From: a virus
Direction: 5' to 3' (one strand)
Virus record (IMG/VR): IMGVR_UViG_3300032070_000022
Coordinates: 1-35,147 of that record
DNA: 35,147 nucleotides
The position numbers were made by a program, and so were the translations under genes. The notes under the pieces are model-generated. The model saw only the letters and a list, made by a program, of their open reading frames with translations, did not search any database and was not told the DNA's origin. Positions 7,633 through 14,290 of this stretch are shown one piece after another; within the stretch, counting starts at the first letter, position 1; each line of letters opens with the position of its first letter.

Positions 7633-9246
7633 TCAAGGGGTTTTTCCGCCCACCTTTGCCAAGGCTACGGCGGGCTTCACCAGGAAATCCTCGAGGGCCG
7701 GCTCGCGCGGGAGGTCCACGCCCATGAGGCCGGCCAGGCGGCGGGCGATCCAGAGCGGCAACCCGTCGGACGTCGAGGAAAACAGTTCCTCAACCCTCAC
7801 GTCCGCCGCGAGGGCGGCAAAATCGTTCGCCGTCGCCGCGGCCACGCGCTTGAGGACCGGATCCACGATCTTCCACACCTTCGCGTCCGGCGTGCGAACC
7901 CACGATTGCACGTGTCTTGCGAGCGTCCGGCCGGCCTGGGCCAGGAGGAAACACGCCAGGCGCTGCGGATCGGCGACGAGCCGTGCGCCCACCAGGTCCC
8001 CGACCTTGTGCTCCCACGCGTCCTTCGCCTCCTGCAGTCTGTTTTCGGGCCGGTCCTCGTAGGGGACGCCCTTCGGCGCGCCCGCCTTCGCCGACTTCGT
8101 GGCCTTCGGGTGGATGCCGCGGGCCCGCGCGAGTTGCCGGGCGACGGCGGCGGGCCTGAGATACTCCGGCGCCTTGGCCTGGCGGACGGCCGCCGGCGTC
8201 GGCGCGACGTCTTTGTTGGCCTTCAGGCGCGAGACGGTCTTGGCGACGGCTCCCTCGGCCGCCCGCATCTTCGCGCGGTAGCAGACGATGTTCAGACATC
8301 GGGCTTCCGGCGCGGCGTCGTCCTTGTCGATGCCGAAAAGGACGGCGTGGGCCGAGTTGTCGGGGCAACCGTCACACGCGGGCCGGCCGGCGAAGGCCAC
8401 GCCGGGTTTCCACGGTACGCCGCGCAGGGTCGAGAGACGCTCGGCAACCGCGCGGCGGACGAGGTGCACGGATTCGACGTGCATCCCGCCGCCGCCCGGT
8501 TCGTACCCATACCCGCCGTACCGGGTGGCGAATTCGGCCACGAGGGTCTGTTTCTCGGCGGAGGCGAGTTTGGCGATCTCGCGGGCCTGGGCCAGGGGCA
8601 AGCGCCGGTCGGCCACCATCGCCCGGACGGCCGGGCAGAGGCGCGTCAGGTAGGCCCGGTCGCGGACCCACGGCACGGTCCGGCCCAGGAGATCGGCGGC
8701 TCGCTCGAGATGCTGCGGCGCCGCGTCGGTCCAGACGTCGGCCTTGCGGCCAGCGACCGCCTCCAGGAGACGCGAGACGGCGAGGACCTCCTCGACCGGG
8801 TTCAGGTCCAGGCGTTCGAGGTTCTCGACGGCCTCGACGCGGCGGACGGTTTCGGCGTCCGTGCCGACGCGGGCCGGATAGACCATCGCCTGGATCATGG
8901 CCCAGCCCAAGGATTGGGCCGCCTTCAGGCGGCGCCGGCCATAGAGGACTGCGTAGCGCGCCTTGGCCGGGTCGGCCGGCTCGCCGGCGCCGGTCTCCAC
9001 CAAGCCGATCGGCTGGAGCAGGCCCACGGCCGCCATGCTTGCGGCCAGGGCCTCCACATCGCCCCCGGCCTGGGAGCGACCGCCATCGCCGTCGTCGATC
9101 TTGGCGAGAGGCACCTCCTGGGCGGTCGCCTGGCCGGGGAGAGGAGTTCGGGGCGGCAGGATCCTGCGCCTCTCCATCGCTTCGTCGGTCTGCGGCGCCT
9201 TTGGCGGCGCGGCAGGGGTTGCGGCTGCTTTCTTCGTTTTGGGCAT
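7633..9246 (-). CDS. ParB-like nuclease-domain protein
   Basis: A 537-aa protein with a ParB/Srx-type N-terminal domain: PLAKIDDGD, then AASMAAVGLLQPIGLVE and RYAVLYGRRRLKAAQSLGW. A helical region with NLERLDLNPVEEVLAVSRLL and a helix-turn-helix-like ADLLGRTVPWVRDRAYLTRL follows. A cysteine cluster (CDGCPDN ... CLNIVCYRAKM) sits at about residues 290-325. Phage ParB-like proteins may bind DNA, partition plasmid-like prophages, or act on replication; no ParA is visible here. The ATG at 9246 has AAAGGA nearby. The last residues (PAVALAKVGGKTP) are encoded by a 26-bp dispersed palindrome. Confidence 0.8.
   Translation of the reverse strand: MPKTKKAAATPAAPPKAPQTDEAMERRRILPPRTPLPGQATAQEVPLAKIDDGDGGRSQAGGDVEALAASMAAVGLLQPIGLVETGAGEPADPAKARYAVLYGRRRLKAAQSLGWAMIQAMVYPARVGTDAETVRRVEAVENLERLDLNPVEEVLAVSRLLEAVAGRKADVWTDAAPQHLERAADLLGRTVPWVRDRAYLTRLCPAVRAMVADRRLPLAQAREIAKLASAEKQTLVAEFATRYGGYGYEPGGGGMHVESVHLVRRAVAERLSTLRGVPWKPGVAFAGRPACDGCPDNSAHAVLFGIDKDDAAPEARCLNIVCYRAKMRAAEGAVAKTVSRLKANKDVAPTPAAVRQAKAPEYLRPAAVARQLARARGIHPKATKSAKAGAPKGVPYEDRPENRLQEAKDAWEHKVGDLVGARLVADPQRLACFLLAQAGRTLARHVQSWVRTPDAKVWKIVDPVLKRVAAATANDFAALAADVRVEELFSSTSDGLPLWIARRLAGLMGVDLPREPALEDFLVKPAVALAKVGGKTP
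7649..7674. repeat. 26-bp dispersed palindrome, copy 1
   Basis: This 26-mer matches the reverse complement of 18721-18746 at 22 of 26 positions. It has CCNNCC/GGNGGG-type ends and lies in the last codons of the ParB-like gene. Confidence 0.7.
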
Positions 9247-9254
9247 ATCTAATT

Positions 9255-9282
9255 CCTTTCTTTGCGCTCTTCGCGCTCTTTT
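9255..9282 (-). repeat. half copy of the CGCAAAG dispersed repeat upstream of the ParB-like gene
   Basis: Minus-strand AAAAGAGCGCGAAGAGCGCAAAG precedes GAAAGG and the ParB-like start. The rest of the gap to 9355 shows no gene. Confidence 0.7.
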
Positions 9283-9355
9283 CCGCCTCCGCCTCATTGG
9301 CTACGGCCGACCCGCCAAAGCAAGGCGACCGCGCGGCGGTTGACGGTTTTGCGTC

Positions 9356-9769
9356 TCAGGTTTTTTCCATGGTCGCGTCGAACAAGATCCCCTGTTTTGC
9401 GGGCGCCGCCGGCCGGGGGCCCGGGCCGCGACGCCAGCGGCGGATTTTCTGGTCATAGGCTGCGGCGGCCGTGCGCAGGTCGTCGAAGCGGCTCGTGATG
9501 TACTGCCGCGCGCTCATGATTTCCTCCAGGCGGATGGCCCAGAAGATGCCCGCCCCGGCCGTCACCACCTCGAACCGCGGATCATTCCTGAGGGTCATCG
9601 TGCACCAGTCGTATTCGCGCGAATCGAGGGGGAGGCCCCGCGCGGCCAGCATGGGCATCAGCCGGCCCTTCGTCAGGACGTTCTCCCGGCCCCGGGCCTG
9701 ACTCTTCAGGATCCTGAAGAGGGCGTCCAGGTGGGGCGCCAGGTCGCGCGATGGTTCCCAGGTCGCCAT
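9356..9769 (-). CDS. unknown phage protein, 137 aa
   Basis: I do not recognise this protein. Residues 1-80 look folded, with a likely winged-helix-like part (RLMPMLAARGLPLDSREYDWCTMTLRNDPRFEVVTAGAGIFWAIR: a helix, then a hairpin ending in a short strand). Then comes a helix (EEIMSARQYITSRFDDLRTAAAAYDQKIRRWRR) and a Pro/Ala-rich tail. The ATG at 9769 has AAGGGC upstream. It belongs to the leftward operon, between the zinc-binding protein and the ParB-like gene. Confidence 0.6.
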   Translation of the reverse strand: MATWEPSRDLAPHLDALFRILKSQARGRENVLTKGRLMPMLAARGLPLDSREYDWCTMTLRNDPRFEVVTAGAGIFWAIRLEEIMSARQYITSRFDDLRTAAAAYDQKIRRWRRGPGPRPAAPAKQGILFDATMEKT

Positions 9770-9784
9770 AGATGCCCTTGCGCT

Positions 9785-10267
9785 TCACCGCGAAAGCAAG
9801 CGAACGAGGGTCTCGATGGCGTCGTGCACCCGCGTCAGGTGCTCGATCAGGCCGGGCACGGACACATCCCGGCGGCCCGCGGGCGCATCGCCCGCGCCGG
9901 CGACCGGCGACGGGGAGTCGGTCGGAGGAGTGGCCGCAGGCCCCGATCCGGCCGCCGCAGCCAACCTTGCTCCGGCCGAGGCGACCTTTCTCGCCTTCGC
10001 GGCCTTGATTCCGCACGAGCGGCAGAGGCCGCCCTTCTTCGCGGTCCTGCCGCGGCAATTCTGATTCTGATTCGGATTACTGCATGGATAAGTCTGCATT
10101 CGGTTCTCCTTTTGCCGGGGCTGCTTTCCCGGGTCGGGGGCCGGACGGCCGGCCCCGAATTCCCTTCTTGTCGCGCGGGTCCGCCGGCACCGCTCGCAAC
10201 TTATCCCGTCCCCGAGGACGTTGCCGCAATCGGGGCAGAGGGGCGTGCCGGGAGGCGTATCAACCAT
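9785..10267 (-). CDS. double zinc-ribbon-like protein with an internal start
   Basis: A 160-aa open frame with two cysteine clusters: CPDCGNVLGDGISCERC (residues 11-27) and, after a linker, CSNPNQNQNCRGRTAKKGGLCRSCG (about 62-86). A low-complexity Ala/Pro stretch and a C-terminal helix (LIEHLTRVHDAIETLVRLL) follow. The ATG at 10267 has AAGGGGGAAGG upstream and overlaps the previous stop. A second in-frame ATG at 10099 (residue 57) has AAAGGAG eight bases upstream, an even better site. So both a 160-aa and a 104-aa product may be made, or only the shorter. Zinc binding is inferred from cysteines. Confidence 0.55.
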   Translation of the reverse strand: MVDTPPGTPLCPDCGNVLGDGISCERCRRTRATRREFGAGRPAPDPGKQPRQKENRMQTYPCSNPNQNQNCRGRTAKKGGLCRSCGIKAAKARKVASAGARLAAAAGSGPAATPPTDSPSPVAGAGDAPAGRRDVSVPGLIEHLTRVHDAIETLVRLLSR

Positions 10268-10499
10268 GGCCTTCCCCCTTCGCTCTCCCGGCGGATTTCG
10301 CGTTTTCCCGCGCCGCGATTTCGACCACCTTGGCCACGGCGGCCGCGGCGTCGAGGATGGAATCCAGGGCGATGACCCATCGGCCGAGTTCCATAAGTTT
10401 GCGGGCCCTGACCAGCCGCGCGTCGGCCCTGGCCTCGAGGTCGGTCATCTCGGCGACCGCCCGGCGGGATTCCTCTGTGGCCGGGAGCATTGGCGTCAC
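10260..10499 (-). CDS. small helical protein, 79 aa
   Basis: I do not recognise it. It is mostly helical with a heptad-like pattern (SRRAVAEMTDLEARADARLVRARKLMELG), then a hydrophobic helix (ALDSILDAAAAVAKVVEIAAREN) and a basic tail. I placed the start at the GTG at 10499, which overlaps the TGA of the metallopeptidase-like gene (GTGA) with GAAAGG just upstream. The long extension in the same frame is antisense-like sequence inside that upstream gene. Confidence 0.6.
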   Translation of the reverse strand: MTPMLPATEESRRAVAEMTDLEARADARLVRARKLMELGRWVIALDSILDAAAAVAKVVEIAARENAKSAGRAKGEGHG

Positions 10500-11269
10500 C
10501 TGGCCTTTCGCGGCGTCTTCTTCAGGAGACGGCGGATACGTTTGCCGGTCTCGCGAGTCAAAGTTGCGGACCCAACGCCCGCGCCGCTGAGCGTCACCTC
10601 CATCAGATTCTTGCCATCCGGGCACAGACGAGCCGCTGCTCTCAGGAACTTCGGGTCGTTCGCGACGGCCGAAGTCGCGGGGTCGCCGTGATGTCCCAAG
10701 ACGAAACCGCCCGAAGCGTCGGCCGGCGCCGCAGGCGGATCCGCCGGCGGATCCGATGGCGATTCGGGAAAGAGAGAGGGCTTCGCCAACGCCGACTTCA
10801 CGAACGCATCCAGGTCGCGCTTCCAGCACCCGTGCCTTTCGATGATCGCGGTGAACTCCTCGACATCGTGCTTCACGATCCGGTACATCGTGCGGCCCCG
10901 ATCGTCCTCCTGCCTGTCGCCCTCCTTGTCATAGACGACGGCGAAGTGGGCGAGTTGGTGGTCGAGGAGCGCCCGGATCTGCTTCTCCGAGAAATCAACC
11001 TGGTTCCATACATTGCGGTTGAGGAGGACGACGAGATCGTAGTCGTGGAACTCGCGGTCGAGGTCGCTCGCCTTCTTGGGCTTGGCGAGTCGCACGTGGC
11101 CTTCCTCGTCCGCCTTCCAGCCCTTGTGCCAGACCAGGGCGATCTTGGCGCCGATGAGATCGGGATGGTGATCTATCACCAGGCGGGCCAGGACCGCATA
11201 CGGATCCCCTTTCGTCACCGGCTTCGCCGCCGGGTCGATCAGTTCGACCTGCACCTTCCGGGATTTCAT
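10496..11269 (-). CDS. phage metallopeptidase-like protein with altered HExxH motif
   Basis: A 257-aa protein resembling the putative phage metallopeptidase domain. It shows IGAKIALVWHKGW, DYDLVVLLNRNVWNQ, RALLDHQLAHFAVVYD and KHDVEEFTAIIERHG in the family order. In that family the helix usually reads HExxH; here it is His104-Gln105-Leu-Ala-His108 (codon CAA), so the catalytic glutamate seems lost while both histidines and the downstream HDVEEF remain. It may bind metal without cleaving. After residue 170 comes a Pro/Ala linker and a basic tail (KRIRRLLKKTPRK). The ATG at 11269 has AAGGAG at 8-base spacing; the ATG at 11275 is too close. Confidence 0.68.
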   Translation of the reverse strand: MKSRKVQVELIDPAAKPVTKGDPYAVLARLVIDHHPDLIGAKIALVWHKGWKADEEGHVRLAKPKKASDLDREFHDYDLVVLLNRNVWNQVDFSEKQIRALLDHQLAHFAVVYDKEGDRQEDDRGRTMYRIVKHDVEEFTAIIERHGCWKRDLDAFVKSALAKPSLFPESPSDPPADPPAAPADASGGFVLGHHGDPATSAVANDPKFLRAAARLCPDGKNLMEVTLSGAGVGSATLTRETGKRIRRLLKKTPRKAR

Positions 11270-11294
11270 TATCATATCTCCTTTCAGTTCATGC

Positions 11295-11477
11295 TCATTT
11301 GTTCAGGCAGTAGAGGGCATCCCTGAGAAACCCGACCGCCAACGTGCGGGCTTGTTCGCGCGGCTCGATGCCCAGGCGTTGCAGCCATTCGGATTTCTCA
11401 TCCGAGAGACAGGCGACGTCATCGACCGCATCGTGGGCCTGGCGCTTCGCCAGGGCCAGAAGTTCTTCGCGGGTCAT
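11295..11477 (-). CDS. small helical protein, 60 aa
   Basis: I do not recognise it. It appears all-helical: MTREELLALAKRQAHDAVDDVACL, then SEWLQRLGIEPREQARTLAVGFLRDALYCL. The ATG at 11477 overlaps the previous stop by 4 bp (ATGA) and has TAGGAA upstream. Being coupled in the early operon suggests it is translated in step with its neighbours. Confidence 0.55.
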   Translation of the reverse strand: MTREELLALAKRQAHDAVDDVACLSDEKSEWLQRLGIEPREQARTLAVGFLRDALYCLNK

Positions 11478-11668
11478 GGTCGGATTCCTAAATGGTCCCA
11501 ACCTGGATGCCAGACGCGGATCTCCACGGGCCCAAGAGAGTAGGCCCGAAAGAAGTAGGCCGGCAACCCAGGCCCAACCGTGGCGTCCGGGTACGTCCAC
11601 CGGCCGATCCACCACCAGCGGCGGGACCAGCGGCACACCACCTGGATTTTTCGTCCTCGAATCGTCAC
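11474..11668 (-). CDS. Trp-rich small protein, 64 aa
   Basis: I do not recognise it. It is rich in tryptophan and aromatic residues (RWSRRWWWIGRWTYPD, FRAYSLGPVEIRVWHPGWDH), suggesting a compact beta fold. The GTG at 11668 overlaps the upstream TGA (GTGA) with AAAGGGGA about 9 bases before it, and the stop overlaps the next start (ATGA). Overlaps at both ends make it likely to be a real member of the operon. Confidence 0.55.
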   Translation of the reverse strand: MTIRGRKIQVVCRWSRRWWWIGRWTYPDATVGPGLPAYFFRAYSLGPVEIRVWHPGWDHLGIRP

Positions 11669-12045
11669 GCGCGGCGTCCCCTTTCGCGCTCTATCCGTTC
11701 CAGGTTCTCCAGCGTCGGCAGGCCCGAGCAGTGTCCGGCACGATCAGCCTCTGCTTTTTTGAGGCATCGTTCGATCTCCTCCTGGGTAGCCAGGCCTGGG
11801 CAGGCCGGGGGGTTGGGCGCCGGGCGCCGGCGCGGTTTCGGTTCAGGGGCTTCGAGAGGAGGCGGGGCCGAGAACCCGCACGCATGGTCCCCGAGGTCGA
11901 TGCCGTCCATCAGGTCCTCGGCCGCCGCGGCTGGGATGCCCCGGACCGTCATGTGCCACCAGCGCCGAAGGCGGCGGCAAATCCGAACCGCAAAGAGCGC
12001 CAAGAACGCAAAGAACGACGGACTCTTGCCCTCGTGATCCATCAT
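11665..12045 (-). CDS. unknown protein with repeat-derived N-terminus, 126 aa
   Basis: The start ATG-ATG at 12045/12042 is well supported: AGGAGG lies 8 bases upstream and the ATGA overlaps the previous stop. The first 30 residues (KSPSFFAFLALFAVRI...) are encoded by a half copy of the CGCAAAG repeat read in reverse and look like a membrane-anchor or signal stretch. The original protein may begin at Met32 (ATG at 11952). The rest is Pro-rich, then a helical part with four cysteines (CPGLATQEEIERCLKKAE, DRAGHCSG). The function is unknown. Confidence 0.55.
   Translation of the reverse strand: MMDHEGKSPSFFAFLALFAVRICRRLRRWWHMTVRGIPAAAAEDLMDGIDLGDHACGFSAPPPLEAPEPKPRRRPAPNPPACPGLATQEEIERCLKKAEADRAGHCSGLPTLENLERIERERGRRA
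11986..12017. repeat. half copy of the CGCAAAG dispersed repeat
   Basis: Plus-strand AACCGCAAAGAGCGCCAAG followed by AACGCAAAGAACG. It lies inside the 5' end of the 126-aa gene on the other strand and encodes FFAFLALFAVRI. Confidence 0.8.
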
Positions 12046-12380
12046 CGCGCGATCCTCCTTCCGGCCGGGTCCGGTCCGTCACCCTGCAAAGGTGATGCTT
12101 CGTTGGTACTGTGGCCGGACCCGGCCGTCTGCGGCGGGCGTCTGCGGCCGTCCGCCAAGACCACGTTTCTCCGGTGCCGCCGAACCGGCACTCGCACGAG
12201 ATTGCTGCGATAGACCCAGGTTCGCGCCCCGCCCGCGACGGGCAACACACAGATCGGCGGCTTGCCATCGGGTTGAATGAGATCGACTATGGCGAGGCGA
12301 CCTTCCAGGGCCTGATGCGCGACGATCTTGTCGCGGAAGTGCAGGCCCACTACCTGGCCCAGTCGCGGCCGTTCGATCAT
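12042..12380 (-). CDS. unknown beta-rich protein, 112 aa
   Basis: I do not recognise it. Residues 6-70 look like a small beta barrel (LGQVVGLHFRDKIVAHQA, LAIVDLIQPDGKPPICVLPV, TWVYRSNLVRVPVR), as in SH3- or KOW-like folds. The tail is basic and Pro-rich. The start lies 1 base after the upstream stop (TAA-A-ATG), with GGGGATAA as a weak ribosome site, so it is probably coupled to the HTH gene before it. Confidence 0.55.
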   Translation of the reverse strand: MIERPRLGQVVGLHFRDKIVAHQALEGRLAIVDLIQPDGKPPICVLPVAGGARTWVYRSNLVRVPVRRHRRNVVLADGRRRPPQTAGSGHSTNEASPLQGDGPDPAGRRIAR

Positions 12381-12381
12381 T

Positions 12382-12597
12382 TTATCCCCAGTTCGCTTGA
12401 GGCTTTCTCAGGCGTCGCGCCTTGCTGCGGCTGAACACTTTCGCGGCACGTCGTATATCAATGCGTCTCCAACAGAAATTACCCGCGCGATCCTTTTCAG
12501 GCGGCGGAATCCTGCCATCCCACACGGCCCGTAAGAGCGTCACGGCCAGGATGTCGATCTCGGCCGCGACCTGTAAAGTACTCCGATAAGCCTTCAT
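12382..12597 (-). CDS. MerR-like winged-helix protein, 71 aa
   Basis: A short DNA-binding-like protein: STLQVAAEIDILAVTLLRAVWDGRIPPPEKDRAGNFCWRRIDIRRAA has the helix-turn-helix followed by wing pattern of excisionase/HTH_17 proteins (residue pair DG then RIPPP...). It is the second gene of the leftward operon, suggesting an early regulator. The upstream ribosome site is weak (AAGAGA) and merges with repeat array R3. Confidence 0.6.
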   Translation of the reverse strand: MKAYRSTLQVAAEIDILAVTLLRAVWDGRIPPPEKDRAGNFCWRRIDIRRAAKVFSRSKARRLRKPQANWG

Positions 12598-12608
12598 GTG
12601 GACATCTC

Positions 12609-12642
12609 TTCGACTCCGTCACTCGGTCACTCAGAACACTTC
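12609..12642 (-). repeat. 8-bp-period repeat array R3
   Basis: Minus-strand units CTGAGTGA, CCGAGTGA, CGGAGTCG in 8-bp steps. It contains the stop codon of the first leftward gene and ends just before the second gene. Confidence 0.65.
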
Positions 12643-12977
12643 CGTTGATGATGCCGGTCCGGCCCGCCGGCCCCGGGGGGGACAGGGCCTGCGCGGGACC
12701 GGACCGGCCGGCATGGCGGCGGGACCGCCCCGCCGCATGGCTCACGAGGTTGGCCGAAGGGGATGTGGATCTCGACCGAGATCGAGCGGCCGGTGGCGAG
12801 GTAAGTCACCCGGATGGTGCAGGTCCCGCGCGTGCGCTCGCTCCATTTGAGTTTCGAGAGCATCGCCTTGCGGTCGGAAGCGAAAAGGGACGGCAACAGG
12901 TCGGCGACCTGGCGTCTTGAGGTCAGACGCAGATCAACGACCGGCCCGCGCCGGTCCGGCATGGCGAGCCTGAGCAT
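12627..12977 (-). CDS. first gene of leftward operon, unknown, 116 aa
   Basis: I do not recognise it. Residues 1-75 look folded: a strand (PVVDLRLTSRRQVADLLPSL), a helix with Lys/Arg (DRKAMLSKLKWSER) and strands (TCTIRVTYLATGRSISVEIHI). The rest is Pro/Gly-rich and probably disordered. The ATG at 12977 has GGGAG nine bases upstream. It lies directly next to the operator palindrome, so it should be the first early protein made. It might be an antirepressor or a host-takeover factor; that is a guess from position. Confidence 0.5.
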   Translation of the reverse strand: MLRLAMPDRRGPVVDLRLTSRRQVADLLPSLFASDRKAMLSKLKWSERTRGTCTIRVTYLATGRSISVEIHIPFGQPREPCGGAVPPPCRPVRSRAGPVPPGAGGPDRHHQRKCSE

Positions 12978-12981
12978 GATG

Positions 12982-13003
12982 GTTTACTCCCGAACGAGTA
13001 AAC
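12982..13003. promoter_or_regulatory. palindromic operator candidate
   Basis: GTTTACTC (12982-12989) and its exact inverse GAGTAAAC (12996-13003) flank a 6-bp centre, a typical dimeric repressor site. It sits between the divergent early gene at 12977 and the rightward promoter at 13013, and near the repressor gene, so binding could control both directions. Confidence 0.65.
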
Positions 13004-13012
13004 TGTTTGCGT

Positions 13013-13041
13013 TTGCACAGACGGGGCTTGTGTGCTATACT
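13013..13041 (+). promoter_or_regulatory. sigma70 promoter toward the repressor
   Basis: TTGCAC (13013-13018), a 17-bp spacer and TATACT (13036-13041), close to consensus. It is the only strong promoter visible in the divergent region and should drive the long leader and the repressor gene. Confidence 0.7.
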
Positions 13042-13390
13042 TCCGGGACTGGGCGAGCCGGGCCTCAGCCGTGAAGCCGAAAGCCGGCGTTATCGCAAGG
13101 GGCGGACGCGCTCTGGCCGCGCGCCCGCCCCGCAGAACGTCCGCGCGGGATGGGAGCGCGCGGACTCGAGTAGACAAACGCCCCCGACCTCCGTTTGGCA
13201 GACCAGGGCGGGCCAGACCAAGGCGGGCAGTCGGGGGCTTCTCGTCGGCGTACAGAGGCCGCGTCAGCGACCGTCCGCCGCCGGTTCTTCGTTCGTGGGT
13301 CATCGGCCCGCCCTTAAATTGTCGCCGATAATCCTACCGCCGAGGCCGGTAGGGCGACAAAGAAAATCTTGGGCGAAAGCGAGAAATTTT
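13042..13390 (+). ncRNA. long hairpin-rich leader, possible regulatory RNA
   Basis: This roughly 350-nt stretch has no convincing gene. It contains several inverted repeats: GTCCGCGCG/CGCGCGGAC (13139-13147, 13157-13165), GCCCCCGAC/GTCGGGGGC (13180-13188, 13230-13238), and CCTACCG/CGGTAGG (13333-13339, 13347-13353), the last with an outer GTCGC/GCGAC pair. Inside the second is an exact tandem of two 15-mers (13199-13228) differing at one base. It could be a structured 5' UTR or a separate small RNA. Confidence 0.4.
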
Positions 13391-13780
13391 GTGGTCAAAC
13401 CAGAAAAACCTAAACCTTTGCTGGCACAACGGTTGAAGCAACTGACGCCGCGCCCGATCCGCGCATTCGCGAAGAAACTTGGTATCAACCCGGCTCGATA
13501 TTACGCATATATCGCCGGCGAAAGGCCTCCCGATGCGGTGCTGGCCGTCATCGCAAGTCACCTTGGCGTCTCGATGGATGATCTTCTTGCCTCTGACGAT
13601 TGTCCCGGCCGGATCGGCATACCCGTGGTCGGACGCGCCACGGCCGGCAATCTGGCCTTCGATCCATCGAAGGACGGGTGGACGGAAGTGACTCGCCTGC
13701 GGGTTGCCGACGTGGAGATCATCATCCGGCGGCGTCCGGCCCCGGCAGGGGTCGCGCCGGAGGTCACGGGTGGCCCGTAG
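13391..13780 (+). CDS. CI/Xre-like repressor lacking a protease domain, 129 aa
   Basis: Residues about 15-55 form an Xre-type helix-turn-helix (IRAFAKKLGINPARYYAYIAGE, then VLAVIASHLGVSMDDLLA). It continues with RIGIPVVGRATAGNLAFDP, which looks like the strand and Ala-Gly cleavage site of LexA/CI-type S24 repressors. The Ser-Lys protease domain that should follow is absent: only about 35 residues remain before the TAG, and no later frame restores it. Such a repressor would not self-cleave in an SOS response. The GTG at 13391 is the best start, but its ribosome site is weak. It is expected to bind the palindrome at 12982-13003 and hold the early operon off. Confidence 0.68.
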   Translation: MVKPEKPKPLLAQRLKQLTPRPIRAFAKKLGINPARYYAYIAGERPPDAVLAVIASHLGVSMDDLLASDDCPGRIGIPVVGRATAGNLAFDPSKDGWTEVTRLRVADVEIIIRRRPAPAGVAPEVTGGP

Positions 13781-13933
13781 ACGGCCTGGGAAGGCTCCTG
13801 GCCGGTCCGTGGCTGCACGCGGGTGGCGGTCAGCGTGGGTCGGTATTCATGTTTCCCGCGCGCCGCGCCGTCTTGCGATGCCGCGGGCCTCAAGGTATCC
13901 TGGTGGGCGAGGCCGAAAGGGGGAAACGTAAAC

Positions 13934-14104
13934 ATGGCAGCGACAAAGGTTTGCAGGTGGTGCCGGTCCGAAGTGGACACGCGCGCGAAGTTCTGCCCGC
14001 GGTGCGGCCAGGTCCTGACGGGCGTGCGAACCATTACCGGGATCCTCATCTTCCTCTTCTTCCTCACCATCCTGACGATCCTCGCCGTACTATTCGGCCG
14101 GTGA
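13934..14104 (+). CDS. zinc-ribbon membrane peptide, 56 aa
   Basis: A small protein with CRWC and CPRCG pairs (Cys7, Cys10, Cys21, Cys24: a zinc ribbon) followed by a hydrophobic helix (about residues 34-54: ITGILIFLFFLTILTIL). AAAGGGGGAAA lies upstream of the ATG. Zinc-ribbon plus one transmembrane helix is a common layout in small bacterial proteins of unknown role. Next to the repressor, it may be a lysogeny gene expressed from the prophage, for example for exclusion; this is inference. Confidence 0.6.
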   Translation: MAATKVCRWCRSEVDTRAKFCPRCGQVLTGVRTITGILIFLFFLTILTILAVLFGR

Positions 14105-14159
14105 CATTCGCGCCCCCGGGCACCTTGATGAAGGCTGCTGGCCGCACGCGGAAAACCTC

Positions 14160-14187
14160 TTGAATCGGGGCATAGGCATACTACAAT
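14160..14187 (+). promoter_or_regulatory. sigma70 promoter, module A
   Basis: TTGAAT (14160-14165), a 16-bp spacer and TACAAT (14182-14187). It lies directly upstream of a hairpin leader ending in a terminator. Confidence 0.6.
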
Positions 14188-14192
14188 AGTGA

Positions 14193-14265
14193 CGAGCGGT
14201 CGAACGCGACTGCTCGAAGACAAGGCCGTTCGGGGCCATGTGCAAAAGACCCCGGCGGCCTTTTT
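14193..14265 (+). ncRNA. leader with hairpin and intrinsic terminator, module A
   Basis: From about the expected start, CGAGCGGTCG/CGACTGCTCG (14193-14202, 14207-14216) form a 10-bp hairpin with an AACG loop and one G-U pair. Then AAGGCCG/CGGCCTT (14222-14228, 14256-14262) with an inner CGGGG/CCCCG stem ends in TTTTT. A roughly 72-nt RNA would result unless the terminator is read through into the gene at 14291. Confidence 0.55.
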
Positions 14266-14290
14266 GCTTGCGCGAGAGCGAGAGCGAGCC

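Noticed and set aside
7633-9246. Plasmid-type partition system
   Set aside because: A ParB-like protein is present but no ParA or clear centromere repeats near it; the integrase points to an integrated prophage.
7582-9252. 556-codon plus-strand frame opposite the ParB-like gene
   Set aside because: Exact antisense shadow of a recognised gene; no ribosome site.
12923-13303. 126-codon minus-strand frame in the control region
   Set aside because: Arg/Gly-rich, overlaps the operator and promoter, no ribosome site.
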